64,000 nucleotides of DNA from Serinus canaria (GCF_022539315.1 NC_066316.1:23921245-23985244); one strand, 5' to 3'. Numbered from the stretch's first letter, positions 13,001 to 27,631 are shown. The notes: generated by a model not told the origin, from the sequence alone. Numbers and translations are program-made.

Positions 13001-16000
13001 TGTTTGGGGAAAGTGAGTTGTGACAGATAACAAAAAACTGCCTTTCTTGTGTTTTTGACCTTTTTTCATTTTCTGGAAATATATTGCAGCAGCACTTGTC
13101 AGAGTGGTAAGCTGTAAATAAGTATCACAGGATATTTGCAGAACATCAGATTCAGGACCACAATCACTCAGATGTGAAACTACTTAGAGCAATCAGGTTT
13201 ATCCACAAACCAAAAGATTTTAGGTGTTTGCTCAAAGCAATTTCAGCGCTGAGTGTTTTGCTGTTTGCCCTACGGATAAAGCAATACACAGTTTCAATGT
13301 AGTGCACTCACTACATAGGCTGGCAGGAACATTAGCATCTTACTGAAAGTGTTTTCTGACTTCAATTCTACTTTAGAGACCAAGAGTCTCAGAGTGAGAT
13401 ATCAGCAGCAGCCAGGACCATCTCAATGGTCTCGGTATCAATAAACAATTACACTGGTAAAATGTTCTTGTATTTATTAAGTTTCAGCTAAAAAGAGGAA
13501 TACTTGAGAAAAGTAGTCACCAGCCAAGGGGACAGGTGGCAGGCCTAATCTTTTGTCAAAGAGGCCATATTAGAAGGGGAAGCAATTTGATACTATGTCA
13601 GTGCCAATCAGTATTACTTTCATGGAAGACTGCAAACAGACGACTCTCAGGCCCTTGCTAATTAATTCACATGGAGATATTGGTAACAGATGCTAAATAC
13701 ATGATTAGTCATGGAATCTTTGGTGTCCCCTTTAACATAACTATCACAAAAAATAAAAGGGTTGTACCATTAGAAGCAAGAATTGTACACTTCTGAAATT
13801 ACTTACAAATAATATATTCCTGCACTCACCATGATAGTTCTGTCCTGCAGAAATTAAAGTACCATGTTCATATTTTTTTTCAGTAACTGTAATTTGTTCT
13901 GAGCAGAACTAAACAATGTACAAAAGGAGAGACTTTGGGAAAGCATGGCTTAGCTCCATTTTTTAATGCGAGACACATATCCTTTGCTTCAGTTTCCTGT
14001 TGTGAATATTAATAATTTGTTTCTTCAATTTTGAAACATTATGAAACACACAGAAATATGGGTGAAACAGACTGGTTGCAGTAATACTGCCCACCACTCT
14101 GAGCTTCCTGTTCAGCTCTTCCTTCCTTGCTGAGGAGAAAACATACACGTGGAACTCCAAAGAATCAAAGAGTCTAATGTTAAAGCTATGTGCTGCTGCA
14201 AGCTAGGCCAGCTCCTAAAAAGCATGCAAAATCAGAGTAAATGGAGCCCAGTCTGGCAGCTGTGAAAACTTTCACTGCTGGTGCAGCCAAAGCAGATGCT
14301 TCAGCTTGGAGCAGCATTCAGCAAAGCAGCCAAATCCTGGGCCATATGGATGGAGGATTGTCCAGGCTGGCACTGGGTGCCAGGGCTGCTGCATGCCCCA
14401 TTCCCTCTGCTCACATTCAGACATTTTGTGTTATTTACATAAAGTGACAGAACTGGAAAAGCACGTGGTGGTAAACCTGGCATGATCACGAAGGAAGATA
14501 CTTAAAAGACAGAGCATATAAGTAGATCTCAGCTCAAGGAATTCCAACCTTAAAGGGAGCCTATAAACTACATACCAAACCCTCACACAGCTGAAAGGCA
14601 CAAAACACACACGACATACCTATCAGAGGTGGTAGGAAGGGTTCACAGGTGGCAATAGCACTCAGGGGTTGTCCAGGAGTCCTTAGGCTCCAGCCTGGGC
14701 TCAACGTGCATTTGGGAGCTAGAACAACCTAGAGCTAGGACAACCTAGACCCTGTGGCCTCTGTTTATCAACAGCTGGCCATCAGAGGCTCCAGCACATT
14801 TTATCTGATCAGCATCTTGTTGCTGGCCTCTTAACATGTCCCAGACTTAAAAGTCCAAGTGGGAAAAGCTGTGTATGGGTGCTTGGTATTTAGCCAGCCC
14901 TAATACACCTGACCACACTTTTTATCTTCTTCTCAGATAAAGAATTAAAAAAAAAATTCCAAAAGATGCAAAATTTTTATGTGTTTAAGAAGTGAAAATG
15001 TTTTCGAAGATAGTCATTGTGTTCCTTATGAGACAGGGCCTGAATCCAGTGGGTGTTTGGCTGTCGGCTTCAGTGGAGCAGATTTGAGCCTGACACAACA
15101 CTAACAAAAAATCTTCCCAAAAGGCTTGAGCAGGATGACTCTCCAGCCTGTAGGACAACCTGGGAGAGCAGGATGACAGTACTCACAGGAGTTAACAGCA
15201 GTACATAGCAGAGAGTGCCTGAATGGGAACTGTGAACACAAACTTTCTAAGTATCCTCTCTGCTAAGTCTTATCTTTATCCAAAAAACACATAAATACAT
15301 ATATATTATTAAGAAAATTGTAGGTCTGTTTGTGAAAGCTTAAATCACAGGTGGGTTGGCCTAAACTGAGGGGGAAAAAAGCAAATACTGTCCATGGATA
15401 GAATATTTTGTTGATAGTAGACCATATTAGTCTGTGTGGTGTGCTTTGCTTCTTGTACTGCTTTAACTGTGCATTTCATCATATATTTCCAGGATTTTCC
15501 TGTTCAAGGTTCAGAGGAGTCTAAGAACTGCTGAATGAAGTTGTTTTTCCTGGGTGAAAAGATGGAATGTTTGAAATGCCTTGCAAGGTCAGCTAATATA
15601 GAAAGACATTCCCATTAGAAGATCAAATTCCATTCCACAGAAACTGATTTTCCCATTATAAGAGCAGGAAATAAATGAGGTATATAAGATAGACAGTATG
15701 TGTAGTGAAGAAGGCTTCTCAGGGGCTGACAGCAAGGCATCCCTTTTGCTTTGCTAAGATTGTTGTCACTTTTTTATCAAGTAAGACAAAACAGCACAGA
15801 AGAAGATGGGAAATATAATATGAGCTTTTTCTTCCCCCGTTATCCCTGGTCCGCTAAGGTGCTCCCACTGCTCGGGTTCTCTTGCCTTGTCTACCCATGT
15901 TGAGTCCAGGTATGGTTTAGTTTTTTCAAAGTTGTCTAGGAGGAAAGAAATCACAGACCACCCTTGAGAAATTGTTGCTCCTTTTGTGCCTCCTGGAACT

Positions 16001-17760
16001 TCACTGCCTTTTCCCAGAGTATTTCCCTTCCCAGGATGGCCCATTCTGCATCCTTCCAACATAAGCTCTGAGAGCCTTGACCAGGGATATGTCTCTGCAC
16101 TCTTTGAAAGACCGCAGTCATTCAGAAAATGCATTTTTCCTTTCATACACAGCTTAAAAAAAATAAAAATAGAAGGTTTTTCTCAGAATGAAGCCAGATT
16201 TTGTGCTTGTTTCTGGCTCCCTACCTATATACACAGTCTGGCTTAGCTTATCCTCAAAACACAGGATTGAATTTGGGGATAGAATATTTGGCAGTTACAT
16301 TTAAAATGTAATGAACAAATCAGTTTGTCATCAGTTTATAATGGTACAAACATTTGGAGTATTGCAAGACAGCTTGAATAATATTGTGCTCTCCAAAGTA
16401 AAATGTTAGCATTTGGTTAGTGGCAACAGTGGGTAAAAATGAATTCGTGTTGCTGGAATGTTACAGTTCTGTGAGGTTAACCACACTTTGGCCAGCATCA
16501 AGCCAGAAATTAGCCTCTTGGCTGCTAGGATGGCAGCCTAAATGTGCAGATTTGATAAAGAAACACTCCATGGTTCCAGCTGTTTGAGCCCATTCAGAGA
16601 AGGGATAAAGGAGTTTAGCATTAATTTAGATTTGGTTTAACTAGGTCCAAAATTGCCCCCCGCTATGTTATTGATAGAAAAATATGGTACATCTGCTCAT
16701 TATGATTATATAACTTAATAAGAACCCAAAATCCTTCAATGAATTCACACAGCTCCAGGGAATGACAGCTGGAGTCAAGTTTGAATGCAAGTGGTTACCA
16801 TCAGCTCTGCTCCTCAGGCAGGGCTTGCTGGACCAACAGGAGCTGGAGTTCCTGCATACCTCCCATTATAAGGACCAGTTTTTAAATATTTATGAATTTG
16901 CTAAATTTAAATCATTCAGGCAGAACAGCTTATTGTTGCAAAATTTGTTTCCACTTATACAGTTCATTAAAGCAACAGAGATTTGTGCACGAGTGTATAT
17001 CTCAAAAAATCAGACCTTACTAATGACCCAGGCATGGTAACTAATTTTATGGTAAAGAAACATCTGTATTTTATCTGTTTTCTTTAAACATTTAAAGAAT
17101 CCACAATAACTTTTTCCCCCTGTAACCAGTCACAACCAAGCCATGAGAATACAAAAAAATCTCCACATGCTTGCCACAGTATTCTTGAAGTCCCTCTGAG
17201 TCTTCAAAAGATGTTTTTGCTCTGATTGCTGAATTAAAAATTTTGGTTTAGGGGGAAAATAGTTCTTCTTTCAGCAAGATGAATCACAATAGTTTTGACA
17301 GAAATTTCTTTAACTGAAATGAGAAAAATGGCGATTCATTTGTCATTGGCTTCTCAAAAAAAAGAACATCCTTACAAGTATCTTAGTGTTTATCCCAGAC
17401 ATATTCCTTTTTATCAGGGATTTCAATCAACCTATTTAAGGGCTGAATTATTTATGGGAACACAGATGTGAGCATTGTCCCAGATAAATGCTTACTAAAT
17501 TAGGAAACAATACTGAGCCTTTTGATGCAAAAGAAGAATCTGTGTTTCGATTTACTAGTTATAACAAAGGTTAGCAAGCCTTGAAGTGTTAATATTGAAG
17601 AAAAGGTTTAAGAAGGTTTTCATATGAACACACTGATGATTTTTTTTTCTTGCCCTTATTTTAGCAAAATATACATTTGGTAAGAGAACAAAAACTGTTT
17701 ATTGTTTATGAAAGCCTGTCAGAATGCATGAGAAACTTTAATACATCATTAAGTATGCCC
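10046..17760. other. Non-coding stretch
   Basis: No recognisable gene. The notable contents are a 16-bp tandem duplication at 14717, a possible 15-nt microexon immediately before the GGAA repeat (17665-17679), and imperfect 17-18 bp duplications near 11790-11826. The segment 13060-13310 has the look of motif-dense non-coding DNA but nothing specific can be claimed. Confidence 0.55.
14717..14748. repeat. 16-bp tandem duplication
   Basis: AGCTAGAACAACCTAG (14717-14732) is followed directly by AGCTAGGACAACCTAG (14733-14748), differing at one base. It is a local slippage-type duplication with no coding context. Confidence 0.85.
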
Positions 17761-17766
17761 TTTGTT

Positions 17767-17890
17767 GGAAGGAAGGAAGGAAGGAAGGAAGGAAGGAAGG
17801 AAGGAAGGAAGGAAGGAAGGAAGGAAGGAAGGAAGGAAGGAAGGAAGGAAGGAAGGAAGGAAGGAAGGAAGGAAGGAAGGAAGGAAGGAA
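17767..17890. repeat. (GGAA)n microsatellite, about 31 perfect units
   Basis: An uninterrupted GGAA/TTCC tetranucleotide repeat of about 124 bp. It creates spurious open frames encoding repeated GRKE or PSFL peptides on the two strands, which should not be annotated as genes. Purity suggests a young, length-variable locus. The units are also ETS-family core sites (GGAA), and long GGAA arrays are known to be bound by some ETS proteins in mammals; whether that matters here is unknown. Confidence 0.98.
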
Positions 17891-20800
17891 TATAGAGACA
17901 AGTGTGCTGTCTCACAACAATTTCAAGGAAACAGCTATAAATATGACTATGGAAAAGAATTGGAGAAGGGCATTTGCATTTAGCTTTTGTACTTAGAAAA
18001 TTCTACAGTATGCTTTTTGCCTAGGTTTTATGAAAGTTTTAAGCAGGTCACAGAGATAAAAAATGAAATATGAACTAAAAGTGTTATTTGAAAAATAAAC
18101 AGCTAATTGGTAAACAAGGCAAATGGGTATCCAGTATGCAGCAATGCTTTGTGAAATCAAAATTGCTTTTGATTTCATGGGAGTCAATGGAAGGGAGGAA
18201 AATAAATTACTGATTACAAAGCCCTTCAAAAATTCAGGGCAGTTCTAGCTCCAAGTTCATTGGAGCTTTGATTGTGTATCATTTTGCCCTTCATATGCAG
18301 TCAACAGGCAAAATTCCACCTGATCTGTTTAGACAGCTGTATACATAATAATAAAATAATAACTTCCATATTCAGACACTACCTACTGTCCATAACAGGA
18401 TGCAAAATAAATTACCTAGAGCACAGAGACTGATTTGAAAATGTCAATCTCTATCAGTAGTAAGAAAAACCTATATTCAAATTTGGTTAAGATGAGTATA
18501 GGATACACTAATGAACCCTATCTAAAAGATGCCCTTTCTCAATAATTTTGGCTCAACTTCTTGAAGCAAGTTAAAACATTCCTGTTTTGGTTTCAGCTGG
18601 GCAGGACCAAATTTACCTCACAGAGAACCTGCACCAGCAGTTGCCTTGGTGCAACCCAGAGTGGGGACACTGCTTCCCTGTGCAAAGGTGCTGCTGGCAG
18701 CCAAGAATAGAACAAGAGGGAGGAAGGAAAGTTTTAAGCTGGTATTATACTGAGCATCATCACTGATCTGGTGGTATTATTACACCAGGTCCCAGATATT
18801 CTGTATTGTGCTGTGAGTTAGATATTAAGCAGCTAATAGGAGGTATATATTTTGAAATAGGACTTTCTCAGTTTAAAACATAAGTTTAAAGAAGTAACTC
18901 CTACCTCTTTCAACAAACTTGTAACATAAAGCCTTCCACCATTAATCTGTGATCGATTATAATCACAACTGTGTAAATAGCAATAGACTGTAAAATCTCA
19001 GTTCAAAATGTTTGCATTCTTATTTTAAAAAGCATCCATTTCTTGTTGGTATGAAATGGAGTCATCCTTCTGCTCGGAGTTAGGAATCTACTCTGTGTCT
19101 TCCTAGACACTGGGATTATTTGTGCAGCAAGAAATAACCCCAGTGGAAGCACTCGTCCTGGTTTTAACCATGTGTTAGTCAGGCTCTGAGAGACATGAAG
19201 AATTATTATTTCCCCTCTGAGGTGCTTATTGTCACAGAATCTGGGTATTTCATGAGCATGACTGAATCTGTCTTTCAGCATTTATTAATATAAGGCAAAA
19301 TGTTGTTTCTGTTTTAAAAATAGAAATAACCAGGAGTGGCTAAGTACCTAAAAGCAGACAACTGGGAACTGACTTTTTGAAGTACTTAACATTTTATAGC
19401 AGGCTGTAGTTGTACATTTTTACAGCACAACTTGTATTGACTCAGCTGCCTTTCTGAGAGCTCAGCACTTCTAAAAGTCAGACCTCAGGTATTTTGAACT
19501 GGGTGCTCAGATCTGAGGAAAACACAGTCAGTGACCACCTGGGAAAGTGCTGGTGCATAATTTGCCCACCACTTCCAGCAGCTCACTAGCAGGGCAAGAG
19601 ACTGAATTCAACTCACCAAAGTGGTAACTTGCTTTCTCAAGAACAAGATTTTCCATCCTCTCACTAAATATCTGTCTTACCTTTGGATTTATCAAGTTAT
19701 GGACAGGAGTATTTTGTGATAGATGACTTGCAAATACTGATGGCCACTTTTGCTAAACAGTACAAATTCAGTGTAGCTTTTCTGTATGTTATTAGATAGA
19801 CACAATACATTTTGCAAGATGCTGAGACCTTTGTGCAAGAGAGGGGATGTTTCTACTTTCTGTAGTGCCTGACTTGTTGAGTATGGCCTCAGTTGTGCTG
19901 ACTGCAACTTTCCATGCAAATCCCATCCCTGCATTTTACTTGTGCCAAGGTTAAAGGAAGCCATATGAAAAGCACAGAGCAAAAATAAAAATAAAAAAAA
20001 GAAGTAGAATCACGTCCTCTGTTACACACCATGATATTTTAGTATTATGGGAAGTCATCCAGTATTAAAATACTACATAAAATATTGAGATGAAGCTGCA
20101 AAGACAGAGATAAAAGACTAATTCTGAAAATAGAGGTGACACAAACAGTATCCTACAGCTAAACCCAAGGAAACAAGACTATAAATTCAAAAGGAACATT
20201 AGAAACATTTATGTTTTTCATTTGAGAAAAACAAACAAACACATATGTGCAAACATATTATGAGAGAATTTGAAGTTTATGTTGTCACTTTCTTCTTTCT
20301 GGATGCTTTTATTTTATTTTCTAGTATCCTATCAATAAAATAGCATTACTTCTATCATCCTTATCATTCAGACATCAATTATTACCTCATAAAGCCACCA
20401 CACTTACATGGTCATGAAATGCTTTTTAGAATTGTTTTTCATGTATTAGAACTGACAGTTCCTGTGTATAAGCTGGTTCAAATAAACTCGGGGCTCACTT
20501 TTAAGCCACTCTGACCAAAGCCTACATTTTCCCCAATGGTGTAAAATCTCTGATCTTAGTAACACACACACAAACACAAAGCTGTCCTGAGACACCATGT
20601 CTATGCCACTTGCAAAAACTGATCTGCCCAGAATAAGAAGAAACAGTCTTCTCTTTTTGTGACTGGTTTGGTGCTTGTTTGCATCCCTGCAGAATTCAAC
20701 AAAGCCATGGCTAATATTGATATTACTGATTCTCAGCTTGTAAAGTGCTTTGTCTCCACCAGAGAGCTGTTGAGTTAATCCCTTGCCTGAACAAATGCAG

Positions 20801-22121
20801 ATAAGTGTGAGCTGAAAGCACTGTGTGCTGGTGGAGCTGGCTGCAAAGCAACCTGCTCCCACAGCAGGGAAGGGCAGGAGTGCTGCCTTCGGTGACAGCC
20901 CACAGTCAGATGGGCTTGGCCAATTGTGAAACCACAGACTAAGCCTCCCTTTCTTCACTCCTGGCTGGGCCAGCCCAGAGCACAAAACCCCAAGCCTTTA
21001 CTAAAGATATATTATGGCTGGGAAATGGAGCATGCACAGAAGTGTGTGTTTACACAGATATTGGTATGGTCCCAGCTCGGAAATTCCCACAAGCTGCTAA
21101 GGAAAAGTGTAGCTGCTGTCTCATGGCCTTTCCTGCAACAGCAGAAGATTCTGCTTTTCATCCAGAGTCAGTCACCACATGTGAGTTAATTTACAATAAG
21201 AAAATGCAGAAAATGCTTTTAAAAGTTGAAAAAGTTAAATCTTAAAACACTGTGAGTATAAAAGTCAAACATTTCAGCATTAGTGACCATTTTTGCAAAC
21301 ATGCAGCTCAGCATTTAGTTTTCTTTTTTAGAGTGAGTTGCATGTGGAACAAGATCCATTGCTTTAAACCTCAAAATTACTGCAAGATGAAAGGGAAGAA
21401 GAAAGGATTTCCTACCCTGCTCTAGTCAGCCCCTTTCCTGACTGAGCTCTCTCTCTTCTGTTCCCAGTTTTGTGCAGCAAAGCCACACGGAGGCTGAGTG
21501 TCCCAGCAGGGTTTACCAGATCATTGTCATGGCATGCACGGGTACCCACTGTACCCTTGCAAAACTTCTCTGGTGAAAGCCCAACTCTCTCTGGTCTGCT
21601 ACAACCACTTGTCATGGAAGGAAAGATCCTTCCTATATGAGGTTCACTGTAAAGAATTTATATAATTTTGTAACTATCCTTTAGCCACTTAACTTACTCA
21701 CTAGTGACTAACTCACTTTGATCACTTACAGCCCTGGAAATTGAACAGGATAATTTCTCAGAAGGGAAAATTAAGTTATTCAGAGCTGGCATGCCAAAGA
21801 CAATTGCAATAGCCAGTGATGAAACCCAAAATTCCCTGCTCCAAAACATGAACTCATGTCCCACTCATGCTGTTTCCCTGTTTTTAGCCAGTTCTCTTCT
21901 CCTTTCTTTAATATTTAAATGATGGTAAGCATTATACATCCTAATGATATAAACCACTCTCTATTTGAACTGTATGTCTCCCTTTCTATTACTGATACTT
22001 GTAAATAAATTTATTATTTACACTATTATAGCATTACCATTTAATACTGAGTTTTAGAACTCTCTAAACCTACTAAGCCTATGACAACACTGCTCAAATA
22101 ATTCTAAAAGTGCACCAAAAC

Positions 22122-22142
22122 AAAAAAAAAAAAAAAAAAAAA
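22122..22142. repeat. Poly(A) run (21 A)
   Basis: A pure run of 21 adenines. No AATAAA-ended gene-like sequence or target-site duplication is recognisable around it, so it cannot be called a retrocopy tail. Confidence 0.9.
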
Positions 22143-23373
22143 GGGTACTTTTTTGCATTTTCTTCTAAGTGTTTCAGCTGTTTGGTACTGGTAATGAGGA
22201 GACAATAAAGCTAAGAAGAATTGAAGTTATGAAAATGCCTTCTGACAGACTGCATGTCAGTAGGAAATGTTTATGCTGCCATCAAGAAGAAAATATTGAG
22301 ATATTTTTAATATTGAACATATGTTACATGAAGAGACAACAATAATAGCTGTTTTTATATATGTGATTTAACTAATAAAAACACACTTGTTATTTATGAA
22401 GCAGTAAAATAAACCTAACTCTTCCCTGAGGTGATATTTTATTTAAGAGGTAAACTTATAAAACCATTTAGGTAACCATATAATTATTTTATAAGAAACC
22501 TGAGGGCTTCTACTCTGCTGGAAGTTTTGTATGCAGCCTTTTAATTTTCAAACCTTTGGTTTCTCCTCATTCAAAGACAGATCCTTTCTATCAGCAGTAG
22601 CAGATGAAGAGCACCACGAGTTAGAGTGATGACAAGAGCTGCTCTCTGAAGACTAGAAGGTGCCACCTGCCTCCATGGGGGCAGAGGATGCTCAGCACCT
22701 TTCAGGTCAGCTCTGTCTCATGGCATGTCCCCTGTCTCATTCTCATCTATCCTGTCCAATTTATTAATCTAATCTGGATCCTGTGAATAAAATACTTATT
22801 CTGCAGTGCTTTAGGTGACATGCAGATAACACTTCTGTGAACAACTGAGCAGTCTAAACTAAAGCTTTTTAAACTGTTAAATCAGAAAAAAAAGGTGTTA
22901 CGCCTTCTTGTAAGTATAATTTGAAGTCTCTAAAACTAAAACTATGGGTCTTCTGTGCACATAGGCGAGAGGAAAGGGAGTTTTCTCTTCAGACACAAAG
23001 GAGAGACAGAGGTATTTACTTACAACATTGCACAGCCTTGTCTGTGCCCAGTTTGTTAGACGTATACCACTGGACACTTGACAGCATAATGATATAAAAT
23101 TATATAAAATGTAAAGGAAAGCAAACACCTATTTTGAAGAAATACCCACTTAGCACTCAGTTCAAGTGCCTGCATCTCCAAGTTCAGCAATAACAAATTA
23201 TTTCAGGACAAAGTATACATTCTGCTGGAAGGGTGGAAGGGCCATGATAAATAGTTCTATCACATTACATGTCTACCATCATGAATCTTAATCTTCACAT
23301 TAAAGTCACAAGGGCTACTATTGTTCATATCCTTTGCATTTTCATCCCCCATCTGAATATACACTTCCATTTG

Positions 23374-23391
23374 AAAAAAAAAAAAAAAAAA
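23374..23391. repeat. Poly(A) run (18 A) followed by A-rich DNA
   Basis: Eighteen adenines followed by GTTAAAAAAAGG. It is a simple low-complexity run with no recognisable source gene upstream. Confidence 0.85.
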
Positions 23392-26300
23392 GTTAAAAAA
23401 AGGCCTTGACACATGCCTGGACCCAGTGAATTTAAAAGAAAGAAGTTTGGTTGCTATTCCTTCCAGTTGTGAAACAGGAATTGCTTTTGTATGAGGCTGA
23501 GTCTAACAGAGTGAGACTAAACATTTATAAAATCAAGTAGGGATTGAAATATAGCTTTGTGGTTACTAACATTTTGCAGCAGCATATCAAGTTTCACATT
23601 TCATCAGCTGAATAGAGTCTGTGTGCTGGGCTATTGTGGTTCAGTAGCTGACAGCAGTCAAGTAAGTGCTGCTCTCTTCCTGGCTTAATCATTTCTATTA
23701 CACTCAGTGTCAAAACAATAATGTCAGTGAAATAGGCTTGCTGACATTATAGATTAGAATTGAGTGATTCTGAATGTCCTGTGACTGAATTGCATTTTAT
23801 TTCTAGAAAATTACACATTACAATTGCAAATTAAAGAGCTTAGATCTCAACAGGCTGTATCAACAAATATGGAGCTGTGGACTCTGTACTGCCGGAGAGA
23901 CGATCCATCATGAAATTCATGAGGTTTAATGTATACTAACAAGAGAACAACTGCTGGAATACTTGGCCATGTGTTGGTGAGAATCTGAAGAAAAATCTAT
24001 TCTGTTAGGAGGGATTAATTCAGCTACACAAGAGGTGAGAATCCCTGGGGTAATCTCAGAGATTTAAAGGATGGCCCAGAAGAAGAAGAAAAAAAAATCC
24101 TAGATTTTCTTTCTTCTATCCGTGAACCACCACAGTATATGAAGAGACATCTCCTGAAATTCACTTTAGGAATACATTCAGAGTTTAGAGAGCAGCCACA
24201 GTAGCAGGCTGCAGAAATTCTGAGTGACTGACAGCTACCAAATGACAAGAAGTAGCATTTAAAGACTGCAGTCATCAGGACACTTACTGAGAAAGAGCAG
24301 GACATTTCTGTTATCTGCCCTTTAGAGGCATGGACAGCAACTGTGTCCCATAATACTCTCCTACTCTAGTCTTATAATATCCAATATATAATACTATATA
24401 TTATATCTTATAATATTCTAAGAATATGAGAAGCTTTGAAATACAAAACATACATTCTCTCTTAGAGTGCCCCTAGAAAAACAGCAAATCAGAAATTACT
24501 CTTGAATTCATAAAATATTCTGAGGTTGCTCACAAACAGAGAGTAAGGCCAAGCTCAGGAAAACTGCAGCAGTCGGTCACAAACAGAGATAGAAATAACA
24601 TTGACTATTTGAGATTTTTTGATCAGAGCAATGGGTCACTTTTTTCCTCTCACTACCTTGTCACCTTCCAAAAATATCCTTTGTGAACATATGGAGCTTC
24701 TCAGATGACTAAAGATGGAAATTTCCAGTTACAGCAATTTTCTCATTCCACGTTGTTTTGGTTTCCTTCTGTAGTAAACTTTCTTTAGCTATGCAGTCAT
24801 AATTAGAAGATGAATTCCCAGGAGTTTGTATTCTATCAGCTAAGGCTAGAAAAATATTAGAAGGTTTTTGTATTTGGTTTTATATGTATTCTTCTTAATG
24901 GGAAAGTACATTAATCTTGCCTGAACAGGAAGAGAAATTTATTCACAGCCTACAAAAGTTCATATGAATTCAGTATATCATTTGCAAGTGCTGCCATACA
25001 GGGAGAAAATTAATCATATTGTTCATACATGGGAGTGTTTATTTCCAGAAACCAAAGGAATAGGTCATCACTTTCAAGGCTTTCTGAAAGCCCATTTAAT
25101 CATTCACCAGAAATAAAACAATCAAACAAGTAATGAACAACAGATTCTCAAAGCAAAAACTAAGGAGATCTCTACAAGTAACAAAAAATGAGTGGGAAAT
25201 ATATGATCTGAATGCAGTTCATAAATTATTAAAAAAAATCTAACAGACACTCATGTGCCAGTGTCTTGTGAGTAACATGGAAATGGAGAGGAGATCAAGT
25301 TTGTGGAATAAACAGTTCTCATCAATATAATGAAAACATAACATTTGTGAAGAGTAATGAAAGAGATCTGGGGAATAGAGCAAGACTCCATGAATTGCCA
25401 TAATCCATCATGTTATGAAAAGAGCATCAAAAGTGAGTCCTGTGTGTTGCATGGTGGAGCTTATTTAAGTTTTCAGCTAATTCTTAGTACTGTTGTTTTG
25501 AACATGGTTTGAACAGGCATTGGTCAGTCAGCAAAATTATGAGTTTATTTTTTAAAATAGTCATGCTTTTAGATCCTCTTCATTTACTTGATACTTTTTG
25601 ACTAAAGAGTCCAGGTAATCTGTTTTCAATATTTTCTCTTCAATCAATCATACAGACTAGGCATTTATTTTTTAAAAATCAGATATTAGGTTAATCCACT
25701 ATTACAAGGTAAGACTTTTTTTTGTGAAATTCCTGATGTAACTGGGAGAATAAGGAATTCTAGTTTTCCTCTGAAGGTGTCAGCTTTAGTCCTATGTATG
25801 TAAGGAAATATATTACAGAAGATGTGGACACATTTACCAACTGTGTTTTGACATGATTTTTGCAAAAGCTTCATTACTTTTGCTCCATGGATGATTACTG
25901 AGAAGCCACAGCTTTACCCAGTTATGTGACTGACACTCCTCTTTATAACTGAATGAGAAAGTTTGTCCTAATTTCATAGTTAGCAGAAAGCCAGTCATGC
26001 ATGTAAAAAGGTATAAGTTTTAGTAAAGAATAAAGAGTGCCAGAAATACAACTATTTGTTATGGATAATCCCAGAACATCTGTTGCTCCCTCCCCATGGG
26101 TGGTCCAGCTCCAAAATATCCCCAGCTTTTGCCCCTTATGCTCTGCAGCCCAGATAAAGTAATGTTGTACAGTATCTTGTTATTGCTGCTTGCTGTTTCC
26201 CACAGGCTAATACTGGTTTTCTGGGGGAACCATAAATTCTGGGTGAATCATAGAAACAACCACTTTAAGTGAAAAAGAGAAATTGCAAGAGTACACATGA

Positions 26301-27583
26301 ATAAAAATACAGAACTTATCCTCCACAGCAGGTTTTGATTAATTTATGTTTACAGTTACAAATATGCTCTCTGCTTTTATCTGTCACTGTTTTCCCAGTG
26401 CTTTGTCCATAAAGCAATTCCTTTCTTCCTACTCTTAGCCAGAGTGATGGTGGTTCCTTGGGTCACAGTTAAACAGTTTGACTCCACAAGAGTAAGTGCA
26501 ATACAATCTTTCAAATGGTCACTTACAGTGTTTTAGCATCACCTCTGCCTTTCGTCTGCGTCTGTCTTTTTCCTCCCCTTGTCTCCCCCATCCCTCTCTT
26601 CCACATTCACATGCTAGGAGGGGATCTTCTCACACAGCTGAGCACTAAAGCTCTCTCCAGATGATCCAATTAAATCACAACCAGTGGTTACTGCTCCAGA
26701 AATGTGATGGAAGGACATTTCTTTGTAAAGAATATTCCCAATATTAAGCTTTTATTAATGTGAGGTGGCTCTTTTCAAGTGCCTATGGTAAACTCAGTAT
26801 TAAGAATGAGAACAGAACATGAACTAATAAGCTAAAAAACCCCTTGTTTGTGGACTGTAGACTGGAATGGTATTCTGTTATGGAAATGGGCAACAAGAGA
26901 AGCCTCTTGGATCTCTCAAAATCTAAAGTGCCTGGTTGCAGATGTGCAGAGTAGCTGATTATGCACTTATTTTCAGCAAAGATTGACCAAACCCTCAAAC
27001 ATTCCTCAAACATGTCTTTGCCCCTGTGATCACTTTTATCTTCTTCTGACCCTCAAAGGTCAGTCAGTCCCTTCCTGCTGTCTGGCTTCATTTTCATCAC
27101 TTTTCCCACAAAGAACAGACACAATAAATGAAGTGGGCACATCAGGTAACTTTTGCAGTAAAGCAGATTATCTGCCAGATAGAGAAGCCAGAAAGAAGCA
27201 GAGATGCTGAGGACAAATTAAGGCACTTGGCTTTAGCAGATTTTGGCACTCCCAGAGGAAATGTGAAGGGCAGCTTTGATTTCCTCTTCCTCCTGCCCTC
27301 TCCCTGCCCAGGACAGGCGCTTTCATTTCAGTGGAGCGAGAGGCATGGCTTGGGTGGGGTACTGGCCACTCCTCAGACAAACCCACAGCTATTGCTCACT
27401 GCCCAGCCCACCCCTGTCCTTACACTGCCCAGGGGTGCTCACCACAATGGCCAGACAGCCCCACATGGCACAGAGGTCACCACCATGTCCCCGTGAATTC
27501 CTGGTGTCCCTCTGCGCCATGGCTTGGCTCACAAGGTACCACTGAACAGCCACGCAAGCAGTGGCCTTGGCAGGTGGCTTTGT

Positions 27584-27631
27584 GCCAGGACAGTCACCTT
27601 GGGACAGCAGCCATGAGACTGTCACCTTGGG
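27584..27631. repeat. Imperfect local duplication of a 16-bp block
   Basis: ACAGTCACCTTGGGAC and ACTGTCACCTTGGGAC occur about 31 bases apart within a GC-richer segment. This looks like a short decayed tandem duplication. Confidence 0.6.

Noticed and set aside
17677..17983. Frames encoding repeated GRKE or PSFL peptides
   Set aside because: They are translations of the GGAA microsatellite.
20446..20985. Longest open frame, 179 codons, minus strand
   Set aside because: No recognisable domain or motif and ordinary AT-rich composition. One frame of this size is expected by chance in six frames over 64 kb.
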